Notes: generated from the letters alone by a model not told the origin. 64,000 bases of DNA from an uncultured Chitinophagaceae bacterium (GCA_937958995.1 CALGAP010000009.1:248001-312000); one strand, 5' to 3'. Positions 1 through 8,136 are shown, counted from the first letter of the stretch. Translations and numbers: made by a program.

Positions 1-513
1 TTTTTGCGGCTCATAAATCTCCATCTCGGGATGAGTGATCTGCGGTTTCGACTGGAAGAAACTCACGCGGCCGTAGATAAGGTAGGTTTGTCCCGGCACC
101 AGCATTTTCTGTATCCACTGAATGCCCTGGAACCATACCAGCTCCAGCGATCCCGAGGCGTCGCGCACCTCAGCCACCAGCCGGCGTCCGCGTCTTTCAC
201 CCAAAGTATCGAGGCTGATCAGTTTGGCAGCAATCTGGATGTATTCTGTAAGAGGAGTGATATCGCGAATGAGACTGACTTTTGTCTTATCGATATGACG
301 ATAAGGAAAATGTTCCAGCAGATCTTTCCACGTAAAAATGGACAGTTCTTTCTTAAGCAGGTCGCCGCGTTGCGGGCCAATGCCCTTAAGGTATTCGATG
401 GGATTGGATAATATGGACGTGGCGGTGCTGATGGCGGAATATTTTGAGACAAAATAAAGGACAAAACAGGTATCGGTTATTGTGAATTTCTCCTCACATA
501 CACCTCCACCCAC
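1..513 (-). CDS. recG: ATP-dependent DNA helicase RecG, N-terminal part (runs off the window)
   Basis: The minus frame ending at base 1 reads ...ILSNPIEYLKGIGPQRGDLL, then KELSIFTWKDLLEHFPYRHI, then an OB-fold wedge segment (LVAEVRDASGSLELVWFQGI, YLIYGRVSFFQSKPQITHPE). These are the usual N-terminal features of Bacteroidota RecG, which unwinds branched DNA (stalled forks, Holliday junctions). The helicase motor lies beyond base 1. The start is a problem: the homologous part begins near base 414, yet no ATG or TTG is in frame. The only orthodox start is GTG at 511-513, which overlaps the end of the upstream gene by 37 nt; ATC (430-432) or ATA (412-414) are alternatives. Family call is firm, start is not. 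Confidence 0.85.
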   Translation of the reverse strand, partial: MGGGVCEEKFTITDTCFVLYFVSKYSAISTATSILSNPIEYLKGIGPQRGDLLKKELSIFTWKDLLEHFPYRHIDKTKVSLIRDITPLTEYIQIAAKLISLDTLGERRGRRLVAEVRDASGSLELVWFQGIQWIQKMLVPGQTYLIYGRVSFFQSKPQITHPEMEIYEPQK

Positions 514-2114
514 GCGTCGGTTGCCGGCTTGCGCGGCGCGGTGAATGTATCCACCTTTTCATAATACTGCTGCAGCGCCTCACGGATTGTGAAAGGATAA
601 AAATTATTGAGGTAAGGAATGTATTCGAAAATTACCAGGTCGTAATAGTTGTTTTTTATGCGGTCAATAAACATGTCGGTTTGTTTATCGAACATTCCCA
701 CGCCCTTGTGAAACCAGAGCGGGTAGGAGGGACCGGTTTCGAGTTTGAAAGGCACCTCTGCCGCCAGCGGGGTGAGCTCGGACATATTCAGCACTTTCAG
801 GTCTTTCTCTTTCGCATTTTTCACCAGGTCCATATTCATCAGGCGCTCGATGCCGTCGGCGGTGGGGTTGGGCACCATAATTTTCGCAAATGATTTCAGG
901 TTGGGCACCCGCCATTCATTTAAAGGAATATCAGTGGTATCGAGGTCGATCATATAGGTGTTCTTATTCACCACATCAGCATACTTATACCCATTGTGCT
1001 CATTATAAGTATATGTCTCACCGCCCGGTTTTATGACAAATCTTTCAATATACTTCCAATACACCTGGCTCCACCAGAGCATTACGCCTGCCGTGCATAT
1101 GATTACCGGTTTCCAGCTATCGAATGAAATGGGCAACAGCATGGAAAGCATGGAGAGGATAAACACAAAGGCAAAACTGTGGAAGAAAATATTGTTGTCC
1201 ACCGGCACATAGCTCGTCACCTGGAAAATAGCCGCCTCGGCCAATATGCCCAGTGTGAGCAATGTGAAAATCATCAGCTTCCTGTTTTCCCAAAACTCTT
1301 TCCAGCTTTTGATGGCTACCATCAGCAGCACGGCAATGATCATGATGTAAAACTTCAACCACTGCGATCCGCTCAGGAACTCTTTCAATATATCGCCGAT
1401 GCTCATGCGAGAACTATGCGGTGGCTGGCCGTAGTTGAACCAATATCCAAACTCATACTTCAGCAGCGGCAAAATGAGGATGAGGCCGGTGAGTACAAAC
1501 GAGCCCACGAAGATCAACAGGTGTTTCCACTTCTTATCTACCAGTGCCGTATACAGCAGTAAAGCGCCGCATATCAGGAAGGCCAGTCCGCCGCCATCCT
1601 GCTTGGTGAAAAACGAGAAAAACACAAATACGCCCGACAACACCAGCCAGGCATACTGCCACCTGGTTTGCGACGAGAAAAGAAATTTAGTCAGGAAGGC
1701 CAGTGCTATAAACTCATACACTATTACGGTATGATTATACCAGGGCCAGTAATTGAAAAAGGAATAAGAAAGGCAAAACACCAGCACGGCCACAAACCTG
1801 ATTCCGTAATGAACCTGCAGGTTCTTAAAAATGGACCTGAAGGCCAGTCCCGAAAGTATATTTATAAATGCCTGTGCTTTCACCAGCGTAATCAGCTGCG
1901 GCCCAAATATTTTGAAGAACATGGCCGGTATCACCCAGTACATGTACCCCACGGGCGTTCCAAAATCCCTGTACGGCATTTGTCCGTCAGCCATCCGGTA
2001 GGCCCCTTCCCAGCTCAGGAAAATATTGATGCGGTAGGGAAATCTGGCAAACACGGGCGCCAGGGCAATCACAACAATGATCAGGATTTCACCATAATTG
2101 AGCAGTCTTTTCAT
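477..2114 (-). CDS. GT-C-type integral membrane glycosyltransferase (polyprenyl-phosphate-sugar dependent, inferred)
   Basis: About 545 residues with roughly ten hydrophobic segments in the first 400 residues, then a soluble C-terminal domain of about 140 residues. Just after the first membrane segment comes SWEGAYRMADGQMPYRDFGT, which resembles the first extracytoplasmic loop of GT-C enzymes (acidic residue, then G-x-x-PY-x-DF). GT-C enzymes take sugars from polyprenyl-phosphate carriers on the outer face of the inner membrane. I chose the ATG at 2112-2114 because the longer frame upstream is repeat-like and Pro/Arg rich. The gene is divergent from the ubiA-dprE1-dprE2-like set at 2390-6155, which suggests it may use the donor that set makes; this is inference. 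The exact CAZy family and sugar are unknown. Confidence 0.7.
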   Translation of the reverse strand: MKRLLNYGEILIIVVIALAPVFARFPYRINIFLSWEGAYRMADGQMPYRDFGTPVGYMYWVIPAMFFKIFGPQLITLVKAQAFINILSGLAFRSIFKNLQVHYGIRFVAVLVFCLSYSFFNYWPWYNHTVIVYEFIALAFLTKFLFSSQTRWQYAWLVLSGVFVFFSFFTKQDGGGLAFLICGALLLYTALVDKKWKHLLIFVGSFVLTGLILILPLLKYEFGYWFNYGQPPHSSRMSIGDILKEFLSGSQWLKFYIMIIAVLLMVAIKSWKEFWENRKLMIFTLLTLGILAEAAIFQVTSYVPVDNNIFFHSFAFVFILSMLSMLLPISFDSWKPVIICTAGVMLWWSQVYWKYIERFVIKPGGETYTYNEHNGYKYADVVNKNTYMIDLDTTDIPLNEWRVPNLKSFAKIMVPNPTADGIERLMNMDLVKNAKEKDLKVLNMSELTPLAAEVPFKLETGPSYPLWFHKGVGMFDKQTDMFIDRIKNNYYDLVIFEYIPYLNNFYPFTIREALQQYYEKVDTFTAPRKPATDAWVEVYVRRNSQ

Positions 2115-2389
2115 TGTTTCGGGTTTGGTGTTTCGGCTTCCGGGTTTCCGGTTTGGCGTTCCGGGATTCGGGTGCAGGATATCTGCAACTTTTCCCTTAT
2201 AACCAACCAGGTCTTCCCGATTTGGGGGCCAATATCGGGCACTCATCCCATAACTCCAAACCCGAAGCCGGGGGAATCCTCTGGCCAGGGGTGGCCGTAC
2301 CCTCGAGGGTGAGCCACCGCTCCGTGGTATTGCATTAAACACTAATGTGCAGTATCTTGTGGCGCGGTTCATTAATTTAAATATGCAGA
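2115..2389. other. divergent intergenic spacer with degenerate repeats
   Basis: This 275-bp spacer between two divergent genes holds GGGTTTGGTGTTTCGGCTTC-like degenerate sequence (about 2117-2175), then a palindrome-bearing stretch (2288-2320, listed separately). I see no convincing gene in it. Promoters for both directions must lie here, but no perfect TAnnTTTG box is visible. Confidence 0.6.
2288..2320. repeat. intergenic palindromic repeat, copy 1
   Basis: The sequence reads GGGTGGCCGTACCCTCGAGG then GTGAGCCACC. GGTGGC pairs with GCCACC at the ends and ACCCTCGAGGGT forms a perfect inner palindrome. A related copy lies at 4681-4712. Confidence 0.55.
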
Positions 2390-3292
2390 ATGCGCGATCA
2401 TATTAAACTGTTGCGGCCGAAAGATTGGGCAAAAAACCTCTTCCTGTTCATTCCTTCGTTTTTTGCGGGCAAGCTCTTTGATCCAGCCAGCTTCAAAGAG
2501 CAGTTCTTACTGATGATAGGAGGATTTTTTGCTTTCTCGTTCTTAGCCAGCAGTATATATATTATAAATGATTATAGGGACGTTGAGGACGACCGCAAGC
2601 ATCCCGTGAAACGCAACAGGCCCCTGGCCTCGGGCAAGGTGAAAAAAGGCACCGGGCTGGCCATCGCCGTCGTGCTTTTTACAGCCGGGTTTTTGCTCAG
2701 CTACCTGCTCGATGAATCGCTGAAGTTCTTGTTCATAGCCGGATTGTATTACGTGTTGAACCTGGCCTACAGTTTTGGGGTAAAAAACTGGAGCATCGTA
2801 GACATACTGGTGCTGGCGTCGGGATTTGTGCTGCGGGTAAAGGCCGGCGCCGTGCTGGGCGATATACATACCACCGAGTGGCTGATCATTATGACCTTCC
2901 TGCTGGCGCTGTTTATGGCCATCGCCAAGCGCCGCGACGATGTGGTGCTGAAAGTAAATACCGGCACCGAAGTAAGGAAAGCCATCAAAGGGTATAGCCT
3001 GGAATTTCTTAATACCCTGCTTGGACTATTTTGCGCTATCCTGATCGTCTCGTATATCAACTATACCGTGTCCGGCGCGCTGTACAATGAATTCGGACAC
3101 CGTTTATATTATACCTCTTTATTCGTGATCGCCGGCGTGATGCGCTATTTGCAGATCACCATGGTGCAGAATAAAGCGGGTTCACCCACCGAGATCCTGT
3201 ATAAAGACCGATTTATCCAGCTTACCATCCTGCTTTGGATTGGCAGTTTCTATTTCATATTGTATATGAAAGACGTGACTGTGTTCAAATAA
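2390..3292 (+). CDS. UbiA-family prenyltransferase, decaprenyl-phosphate phosphoribosyltransferase-like
   Basis: A 300-residue membrane protein of the UbiA superfamily. The first Asp-rich motif is clear (N60-D61, D64, D67/D68 in NDYRDVEDDRKHP), followed by R-N-RPLASG. The second conserved loop contains KNWSIVDILVLASGFVLRVKAG-type sequence, as in mycobacterial Rv3806c (DprA/UbiA). That enzyme transfers 5-phosphoribose from PRPP to a polyprenyl phosphate, the first step toward polyprenyl-phospho-arabinose. The next two genes encode DprE1- and DprE2-like enzymes, which strongly favours this role over quinone, heme or chlorophyll prenylation. The ATG at 2390 fits the family start. The lipid carrier length is unknown. 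Confidence 0.85.
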   Translation: MRDHIKLLRPKDWAKNLFLFIPSFFAGKLFDPASFKEQFLLMIGGFFAFSFLASSIYIINDYRDVEDDRKHPVKRNRPLASGKVKKGTGLAIAVVLFTAGFLLSYLLDESLKFLFIAGLYYVLNLAYSFGVKNWSIVDILVLASGFVLRVKAGAVLGDIHTTEWLIIMTFLLALFMAIAKRRDDVVLKVNTGTEVRKAIKGYSLEFLNTLLGLFCAILIVSYINYTVSGALYNEFGHRLYYTSLFVIAGVMRYLQITMVQNKAGSPTEILYKDRFIQLTILLWIGSFYFILYMKDVTVFK

Positions 3293-3335
3293 TCAAACAG
3301 GAGCAATTACGTCGCACTAAAAACTTTGTGGAGTG

Positions 3336-4667
3336 ATGAAGAAAGAAATCGCAAACTGGGGAAATTACCCCGTCATGGAGTCGGAAGAAAAACTTTTCAG
3401 CTTCGATGACCAGTTATCCCGTATCATTAAAGAAAGCAAACAATTTATTCCCCGCGGCAACGGACGATGCTATGGAGATGCATCGCTGGCCCATGAGACG
3501 ATCAACACCCTGAAGTACGACAAAATACTTTCCTTCGATACTGTAAACGGCATTTTTGAATGCCAGAGCGGACTTACCCTCGACCAGATACTGGAAGTAA
3601 TTGTCCCCAAAGGCTGGTTCTTACCCGTCACCCCCGGCACCAAATTCATCACGGTGGGCGGCGCAGTAGGTAGCGATGTGCATGGGAAAAATCACCACGT
3701 AGATGGTTCGTTCAGCAATCATATCGTGGAAATGGACATTATGCTGGCCAGCGGCGAACTGGTCACCTGTTCACCCACGCAATACCCCGATTTGTTCGAA
3801 GCCACCTGCGGTGGTATGGGCCTCACAGGTATGATCACCAGGGTAAAATTCAGGCTGAAAAAAATCGAGTCTTCTTATATCAAACAAAAACAGGTCAAGG
3901 CGGCAAACCTCGAAGAGATCATCGAGTTGTTTGAAAAATACAAACACTATACTTACTCGGTGGCCTGGATCGATTGTTTGAAAAAAGGAAAAGGTTTTGG
4001 CCGCAGCATCCTGATACTGGGCGAGCACGCTAAGGTGGAAGAACTTCCTGAGAGCAAAAAGAAAGATCCGCTGAAGCTGCCGAAGAAAAAACAAATTACT
4101 TTCCCTTTCAACCTGCCCAGCTGGGTATTGAATTCTTTCACCATTAAACTCTTCAATTTCTTCTATTACGGCAAAAACCTGAAGAAGGAAATCAACAATA
4201 TTGTTTCGTATGAACCATTCTTTTACCCGCTCGATGCCATACTGCACTGGAATCGTGGTTATGGTAAAAAGGGTTTCGTGCAATACCAGTTTGTATTGCC
4301 GCTTCATGCCAAACAAGGACTGATCGATATATTGAATCGCATCAGTGATAAAGGTCTCGGCTCTTTCCTGGCCGTGTTGAAAGTATTCGGAAAACAAGAC
4401 AGCCTCATATCTTTCCCATCGGAAGGCTATACCCTGGCATTGGATTTTCCGGTCCGCAAAGGACTCTTTGAATTTCTCGACGAGCTGGATAAAGTGGTAC
4501 TGCAATACGGCGGCCGCCTCTACATGAGCAAAGACGCCCGCATGAAACCTGAAGTGCTGCAGGCCGGATACCCGCGCCTCGACGAATTCAAAGCGATCGT
4601 GAAAAAATACAACCCGGATTTCAAAATAAAATCGATTCAATCAGACCGGTTATTACTAACCAACTGA
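3336..4667 (+). CDS. dprE1: DprE1-like FAD-dependent decaprenylphosphoryl-beta-D-ribose 2'-oxidase
   Basis: A 443-residue VAO/PCMH-type flavoprotein. The FAD-binding stretches are RGNGRCYGDASL near the N-terminus and GTKFITVGGAVGSDVHGKNH. Its mycobacterial relative oxidises C2' of polyprenyl-phosphoribose to the keto intermediate, which DprE2 then reduces to arabinose. The segment GYTLALDFPVRKG corresponds to the M. tuberculosis stretch holding Cys387, the residue attacked by benzothiazinones; here that position is Ala368 (codon 4437-4439). Start taken as ATG 3336; a GTG lies directly in front (3333). It is 43 nt after the ubiA-like gene and upstream of dprE2, so probably one operon. A one-mismatch -7-like box (AAACTTTG) precedes the start. 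Confidence 0.88.
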   Translation: MKKEIANWGNYPVMESEEKLFSFDDQLSRIIKESKQFIPRGNGRCYGDASLAHETINTLKYDKILSFDTVNGIFECQSGLTLDQILEVIVPKGWFLPVTPGTKFITVGGAVGSDVHGKNHHVDGSFSNHIVEMDIMLASGELVTCSPTQYPDLFEATCGGMGLTGMITRVKFRLKKIESSYIKQKQVKAANLEEIIELFEKYKHYTYSVAWIDCLKKGKGFGRSILILGEHAKVEELPESKKKDPLKLPKKKQITFPFNLPSWVLNSFTIKLFNFFYYGKNLKKEINNIVSYEPFFYPLDAILHWNRGYGKKGFVQYQFVLPLHAKQGLIDILNRISDKGLGSFLAVLKVFGKQDSLISFPSEGYTLALDFPVRKGLFEFLDELDKVVLQYGGRLYMSKDARMKPEVLQAGYPRLDEFKAIVKKYNPDFKIKSIQSDRLLLTN

Positions 4668-4833
4668 TGCAAGCTGCCTTAGGGTGGCCCCTGCCCGAGG
4701 GTGAGCCATCCCCGGGGTTGACCGAACCGGGATGAAAGCCCGGAAATTTAAACTGGGTCCAGGGTCGGCCAGGTCATAGGTGGCCCACCTGGTACCCGTA
4801 ACCCAAACCGAACTATAAAACGCGAAACACGAA
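4668..4833. other. spacer between dprE1 and dprE2 with a palindromic repeat
   Basis: These 166 bp contain the second copy of the palindromic repeat and then degenerate ACCCAAACCGAACTATAAAA-like sequence directly before the dprE2 start. No gene is seen. Confidence 0.5.
4681..4712. repeat. intergenic palindromic repeat, copy 2
   Basis: AGGGTGGCCCCTGCCCGAGG then GTGAGCCATCCC. It matches the copy at 2288-2320 over most of its length, with one gap and a few changes in the middle. The two copies flank ubiA and dprE1. Confidence 0.55.
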
Positions 4834-5565
4834 ATGCCAACCGCTCTCATATTAGGTGCTGCTTCAGACATGGCTGTGGCCATAGCGAAAAAATTTGCTT
4901 CGAAAGGATACGCTGTACAGCTGGCGGCGCGTAATGTGCACCGCCTGAACCCGTTGATATCTGATATTGCTATACGGTACAATGTGGCTGCTACTGTGCA
5001 CGAGTTTGATGCGCTGAACTTTACGTCGCATGCGGAGTTTTTCAACACATTACCCGGCGTGCCTGATGTGACCATCTGCGTGTTTGGTTTGTTGGGTGAA
5101 CAGGAGACGGCCTGCTCCGACTGGAAACATTGCCAGCAAATCATCGAGACGAATTATACAGGCGCGGTTTCTATTCTGAATGTTGTCAGCAGAAAATATG
5201 CTGAACTGCAGAAAGGCACCATCGTGGGTATCAGTTCAGTGGCCGGCGAACGAGGCCGCCAGAGCAACTTTATTTATGGCAGCGCCAAGGCGGGTTTCAC
5301 CGCATATCTTTCAGGATTACGCAATGCCATGTTTCATAAAGGCGTGCACGTGGTGACCGTGCAACCCGGTTTTGTGTACACTAAAATGACAGAAAACCTC
5401 AAACTGCCCCCGCTGCTCACTGCCAAACCTGAAGAAGTGGCCAATGCCGTGTTCAAGGCCGTGCAGAAAAAGAAAAACGTGATCTACGTAAAATGGTTCT
5501 GGCGCTGGATCATGTTCATCATCCGGAATATTCCTGAATTCATGTTTAAAAAAATGAAGCTGTGA
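4834..5565 (+). CDS. dprE2: DprE2-like SDR, decaprenylphosphoryl-2-keto-erythro-pentose reductase
   Basis: A 243-residue short-chain dehydrogenase. It carries the family-specific stretches FGLLGEQE, ETNYTGAVSI, SSVAGERGRQSNFIYGSAKAG (catalytic Ser and Tyr-x-x-x-Lys) and a C-terminal IIRNIPEFMFKKM tail that closely parallels M. tuberculosis DprE2 (HIPRSIFRKL). The enzyme reduces the DprE1 keto product with NAD(P)H to polyprenyl-phospho-arabinose. The nucleotide-binding turn reads GAASDMA, so the usual third glycine is Ala. The gene overlaps the next one by 4 nt (GTGA), which points to translational coupling. Confidence 0.87.
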   Translation: MPTALILGAASDMAVAIAKKFASKGYAVQLAARNVHRLNPLISDIAIRYNVAATVHEFDALNFTSHAEFFNTLPGVPDVTICVFGLLGEQETACSDWKHCQQIIETNYTGAVSILNVVSRKYAELQKGTIVGISSVAGERGRQSNFIYGSAKAGFTAYLSGLRNAMFHKGVHVVTVQPGFVYTKMTENLKLPPLLTAKPEEVANAVFKAVQKKKNVIYVKWFWRWIMFIIRNIPEFMFKKMKL

Positions 5566-6155
5566 GCGGTCGCATTGCATTCTTCGATTTCGACGGCACC
5601 ATTACCACAAAAGATACCTTGCTGGAGATTATCAAATTTCGTCACGGCAAGGCAAAATTCTATTGGGGATTCTTATTGCATAGCCCTTTCCTGGTGGCAA
5701 TGAAGCTGGGTCTCGTGTCCAACCAATACACCAAGGAATTAATACTAAAATATTTTTTCGGGAAAATGCGTGAACAGGACTTTCAGAACCTGTCTGATGA
5801 GTTTGCGCAGAAGGAAATTCCTGCTCTTGTTCGGCCCAAAGCATTGGAAGAAATAAAGAAACTAAAGGAAAATGGTTTTGATATTGTGGTGGTTTCTGCC
5901 TCGGCCGAAAATTGGATAAGGGAATGGTGCCGCTCACAACATCTGCAACTGATAGCTACGCAACTGGAAGTGAAGGATGGTAAAATCACCGGCCGCATTG
6001 CCGGAAGAAATTGTCATGGTAAGGAGAAAGTGGAAAGAATAACATCGAAATTCAATCTCGCTGATTACCGCGATATTTACTGCTATGGAGATACCGGTGG
6101 CGATAAGCCGATGCTGGCGTTGGGTACCGTGAAGTTTTATCAGCCTTTCAGATAA
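5562..6155 (+). CDS. HAD-IB family phosphatase (SerB-like)
   Basis: A 197-residue HAD hydrolase. Motif I is FFDFDGTIT near residue 8, motif II is VVSASAENW, and motif IV is YGDTGGDKPML. The helical cap between motifs I and II is of the SerB type. Start is GTG 5562, overlapping dprE2 by 4 nt; no other start lies nearby. HAD-IB enzymes dephosphorylate small phospho-metabolites or act on lipid-linked or acyl substrates. Its coupling to dprE2 suggests it removes the 5'-phosphate from polyprenyl-phosphoribose-5-phosphate, the step between UbiA and DprE1. That assignment is inference; mycobacteria are thought to use a PAP2-type enzyme there. Confidence 0.75.
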   Translation: MSGRIAFFDFDGTITTKDTLLEIIKFRHGKAKFYWGFLLHSPFLVAMKLGLVSNQYTKELILKYFFGKMREQDFQNLSDEFAQKEIPALVRPKALEEIKKLKENGFDIVVVSASAENWIREWCRSQHLQLIATQLEVKDGKITGRIAGRNCHGKEKVERITSKFNLADYRDIYCYGDTGGDKPMLALGTVKFYQPFR

Positions 6156-6165
6156 TCATAAAAAA

Positions 6166-6193
6166 AGAGAAAGCAGGTTGCCCCGCTTTCTCT
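6166..6193 (-). terminator. rho-independent terminator for the 6220-8136 gene
   Basis: On the minus strand AGAGAAAGC, a 10-nt loop, GCTTTCTCT, then a run of seven T. The same hairpin may also stop the plus-strand operon ending at 6155, though without a U run in that direction. Confidence 0.75.
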
Positions 6194-6219
6194 CACTATA
6201 AACTCAAAACTCACCTTGA

Positions 6220-8136
6220 TTATTGCTTGATGACCTTCATGGTCTCGCGTTGCCTGTCGTTGATAATCACTTCCAGCATATACACACCTCGTCCCAGGTC
6301 GCGGATGTCGAGTGAGGTCGAGAACAGTTCATCATGCTTGGTAAGCTGTTTTGCTTTCAGCAGCTTGCCATCGAGACTGTACAGGTTAATTTTCATTACA
6401 CCTTTTTCCTTTTGGCGCACCTGCAGGGTAAGGCTGCTGTGCACAGGATTGGGGAAATAGGTGATGCCGTAATTCACCAGTGCTTTACCGGTGATGGTGG
6501 CTACCTGTAACTGGCTGGTCTTGCCATCGAAACTTACCAGGCTCAGGCGGTAGTAAACAATACCGGTGGCAGGTTGCGGATCGGTCAATTTATATTCCTG
6601 CAGCGCCGTTGAATAGCCCTGTCCTTTTACCGTACCGATGGCAGTAAAATTGGTGCCGTCTTCACTTCTTTCTACCACAAAATGATCATTACCGTTTTCA
6701 ATTTCGGTTATCCAATGCAGTTCGGCGCCGGAGCCGGTGCTGCTGGCTTTAAAGCTTTTCAATTTTACAGGAAGCGGCGTGCCTACTGAATATACTACAA
6801 CGGTATCGCTCGTCACAGCACCCCTGTTGTCGGTGGTGCGCAATTCAAATTCATAGGTGCCTACCAGCAGGTTGCTGACAGTAGGAGTGGGGCTATTAGC
6901 GCCTGCCAGGTTATAAATGGGCGGACCACTGATCTTGGTCCATTGGTAGTTGGTGATGGTGCCATCGGGGTCGAACGAGTTAGAGCCGTCGAGCGTTGTG
7001 ATCGACATATCGGTGCTGCGGTCGGGACCGGCAATAGTCACGGGTGCTATATTGGGCACTGAGCCCGACACTACCGTTACGGTAACGGTGGCCGTGCTGT
7101 AATCGGCGCGGTCATCCACTGCTTTCACTTCAAATACATAAGTACCGGGTTGGGTAAGATTGGTCACCGTGGTAATACCATTAGTTGATACCGGTGTTTG
7201 GATATTTCCAAACGAGGGACCCGAAATTTTGGTCCATATAAATCGAACGAGCTGACCATCTTCGTCGGTTGAGCCCAGCGCGCTTAAGGTCACAATACCG
7301 GGATTGCTGGAGATGGTGATATTATTTCCCGCATGCGCTTTGGGGCGTTTGTTGTAGGGCAGACTTTTATTCTGTCCCAAAAACCATTCATATATATTCG
7401 GGTTTTGCCTGTTGTGCGTGGTATCGTAGGCTGCATCCCATATGGAGTGGCCGCCGCTAGAGTAGGGGGTGAAATAAGGTTTCACCTGGTTGCCCGCGCA
7501 GGCGCCCAGCGCATTGATGATGGCTGAAGTACAGTTATACTGCGTGGTAGGATCGTTCACCGCGTGAAATGCCCATGTGGGTACGTTGTTGCTGCCAAGA
7601 TTACACCAGGTGGCGTTTTCGCAGGTTGGACATATTGCGGCAACAGAGCTCAGCTTCTGCGCGTTGCCGTCACCAGTGGCATATCTCCATACTCCACCGC
7701 CGCCAAGACTCAATCCCGTTACGGCAATACGGTTGGTATCGATGCGCAGGTTGGCTTTCGCATAGTTGATCATTTCTTCCACATAAAAGTTTTGCCAGGT
7801 ATTGTGGGTTTCGCTCAACTGGGGCGACAATACGATGAATGTTTCCCACTTGCCATTCCAGAAGAATCGCATTTTGTGGCCTCCATTAATATATTTTGGA
7901 ATGGCATTGTTCAACACGCGGTTGAGCTGCGTGGTGCCATTGCCACGTTCACCCATACCGTGGAGGAACACAATGAGGGGATATTTAGTAGTAGGATTGG
8001 CGTCGTAGTCGGTTGGCTTGTATTCATAGAAGCCGATATATGTGCCGTTGGCGGCAGTTAATCCTTTGGCTACTTGCTGAGCACTGACGTATACGCTCAT
8101 AACCAGGTATGCTAAACCGAGTAAAAGGTTTTTCAT
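6220..8136 (-). CDS. secreted alpha/beta-hydrolase (esterase/peptidase-like) with two PKD-type domains and a T9SS sorting domain
   Basis: About 638 residues. Order: signal peptide (MKNLLLGLAYLVMSVYVSAQ), an alpha/beta-hydrolase domain (LIVFLHGMGERGNG, nucleophile Ser in GLSLGGGGVW, Asp region FHAVNDPTTQ, His in GGHSIWD), two Ig-like PKD-type domains with DGSNSFDPDG-type signatures, then a Por-type tail starting YFPNPVHSSLTL and ending RETMKVIKQ. The tail predicts export across the outer membrane by the type IX system. The hydrolase resembles secreted carboxylesterases and prolyl-oligopeptidase-like enzymes; substrate unknown, possibly a plant polysaccharide ester. ATG 8136 gives a clean signal peptide. 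A paralogue follows upstream at 8761-11655. Confidence 0.82.
   Translation of the reverse strand: MKNLLLGLAYLVMSVYVSAQQVAKGLTAANGTYIGFYEYKPTDYDANPTTKYPLIVFLHGMGERGNGTTQLNRVLNNAIPKYINGGHKMRFFWNGKWETFIVLSPQLSETHNTWQNFYVEEMINYAKANLRIDTNRIAVTGLSLGGGGVWRYATGDGNAQKLSSVAAICPTCENATWCNLGSNNVPTWAFHAVNDPTTQYNCTSAIINALGACAGNQVKPYFTPYSSGGHSIWDAAYDTTHNRQNPNIYEWFLGQNKSLPYNKRPKAHAGNNITISSNPGIVTLSALGSTDEDGQLVRFIWTKISGPSFGNIQTPVSTNGITTVTNLTQPGTYVFEVKAVDDRADYSTATVTVTVVSGSVPNIAPVTIAGPDRSTDMSITTLDGSNSFDPDGTITNYQWTKISGPPIYNLAGANSPTPTVSNLLVGTYEFELRTTDNRGAVTSDTVVVYSVGTPLPVKLKSFKASSTGSGAELHWITEIENGNDHFVVERSEDGTNFTAIGTVKGQGYSTALQEYKLTDPQPATGIVYYRLSLVSFDGKTSQLQVATITGKALVNYGITYFPNPVHSSLTLQVRQKEKGVMKINLYSLDGKLLKAKQLTKHDELFSTSLDIRDLGRGVYMLEVIINDRQRETMKVIKQ

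Noticed and set aside
2115..2372. 86-codon N-terminal extension of the GT-C gene
   Set aside because: The added residues are Pro/Arg/Asn-rich translation of intergenic repeats; a membrane protein start at 2114 is natural.
3771..4640. 289-codon minus-strand frame inside dprE1
   Set aside because: It lies wholly opposite the DprE1 reading frame, has Phe/Gln-rich mirror composition and no recognisable motif.
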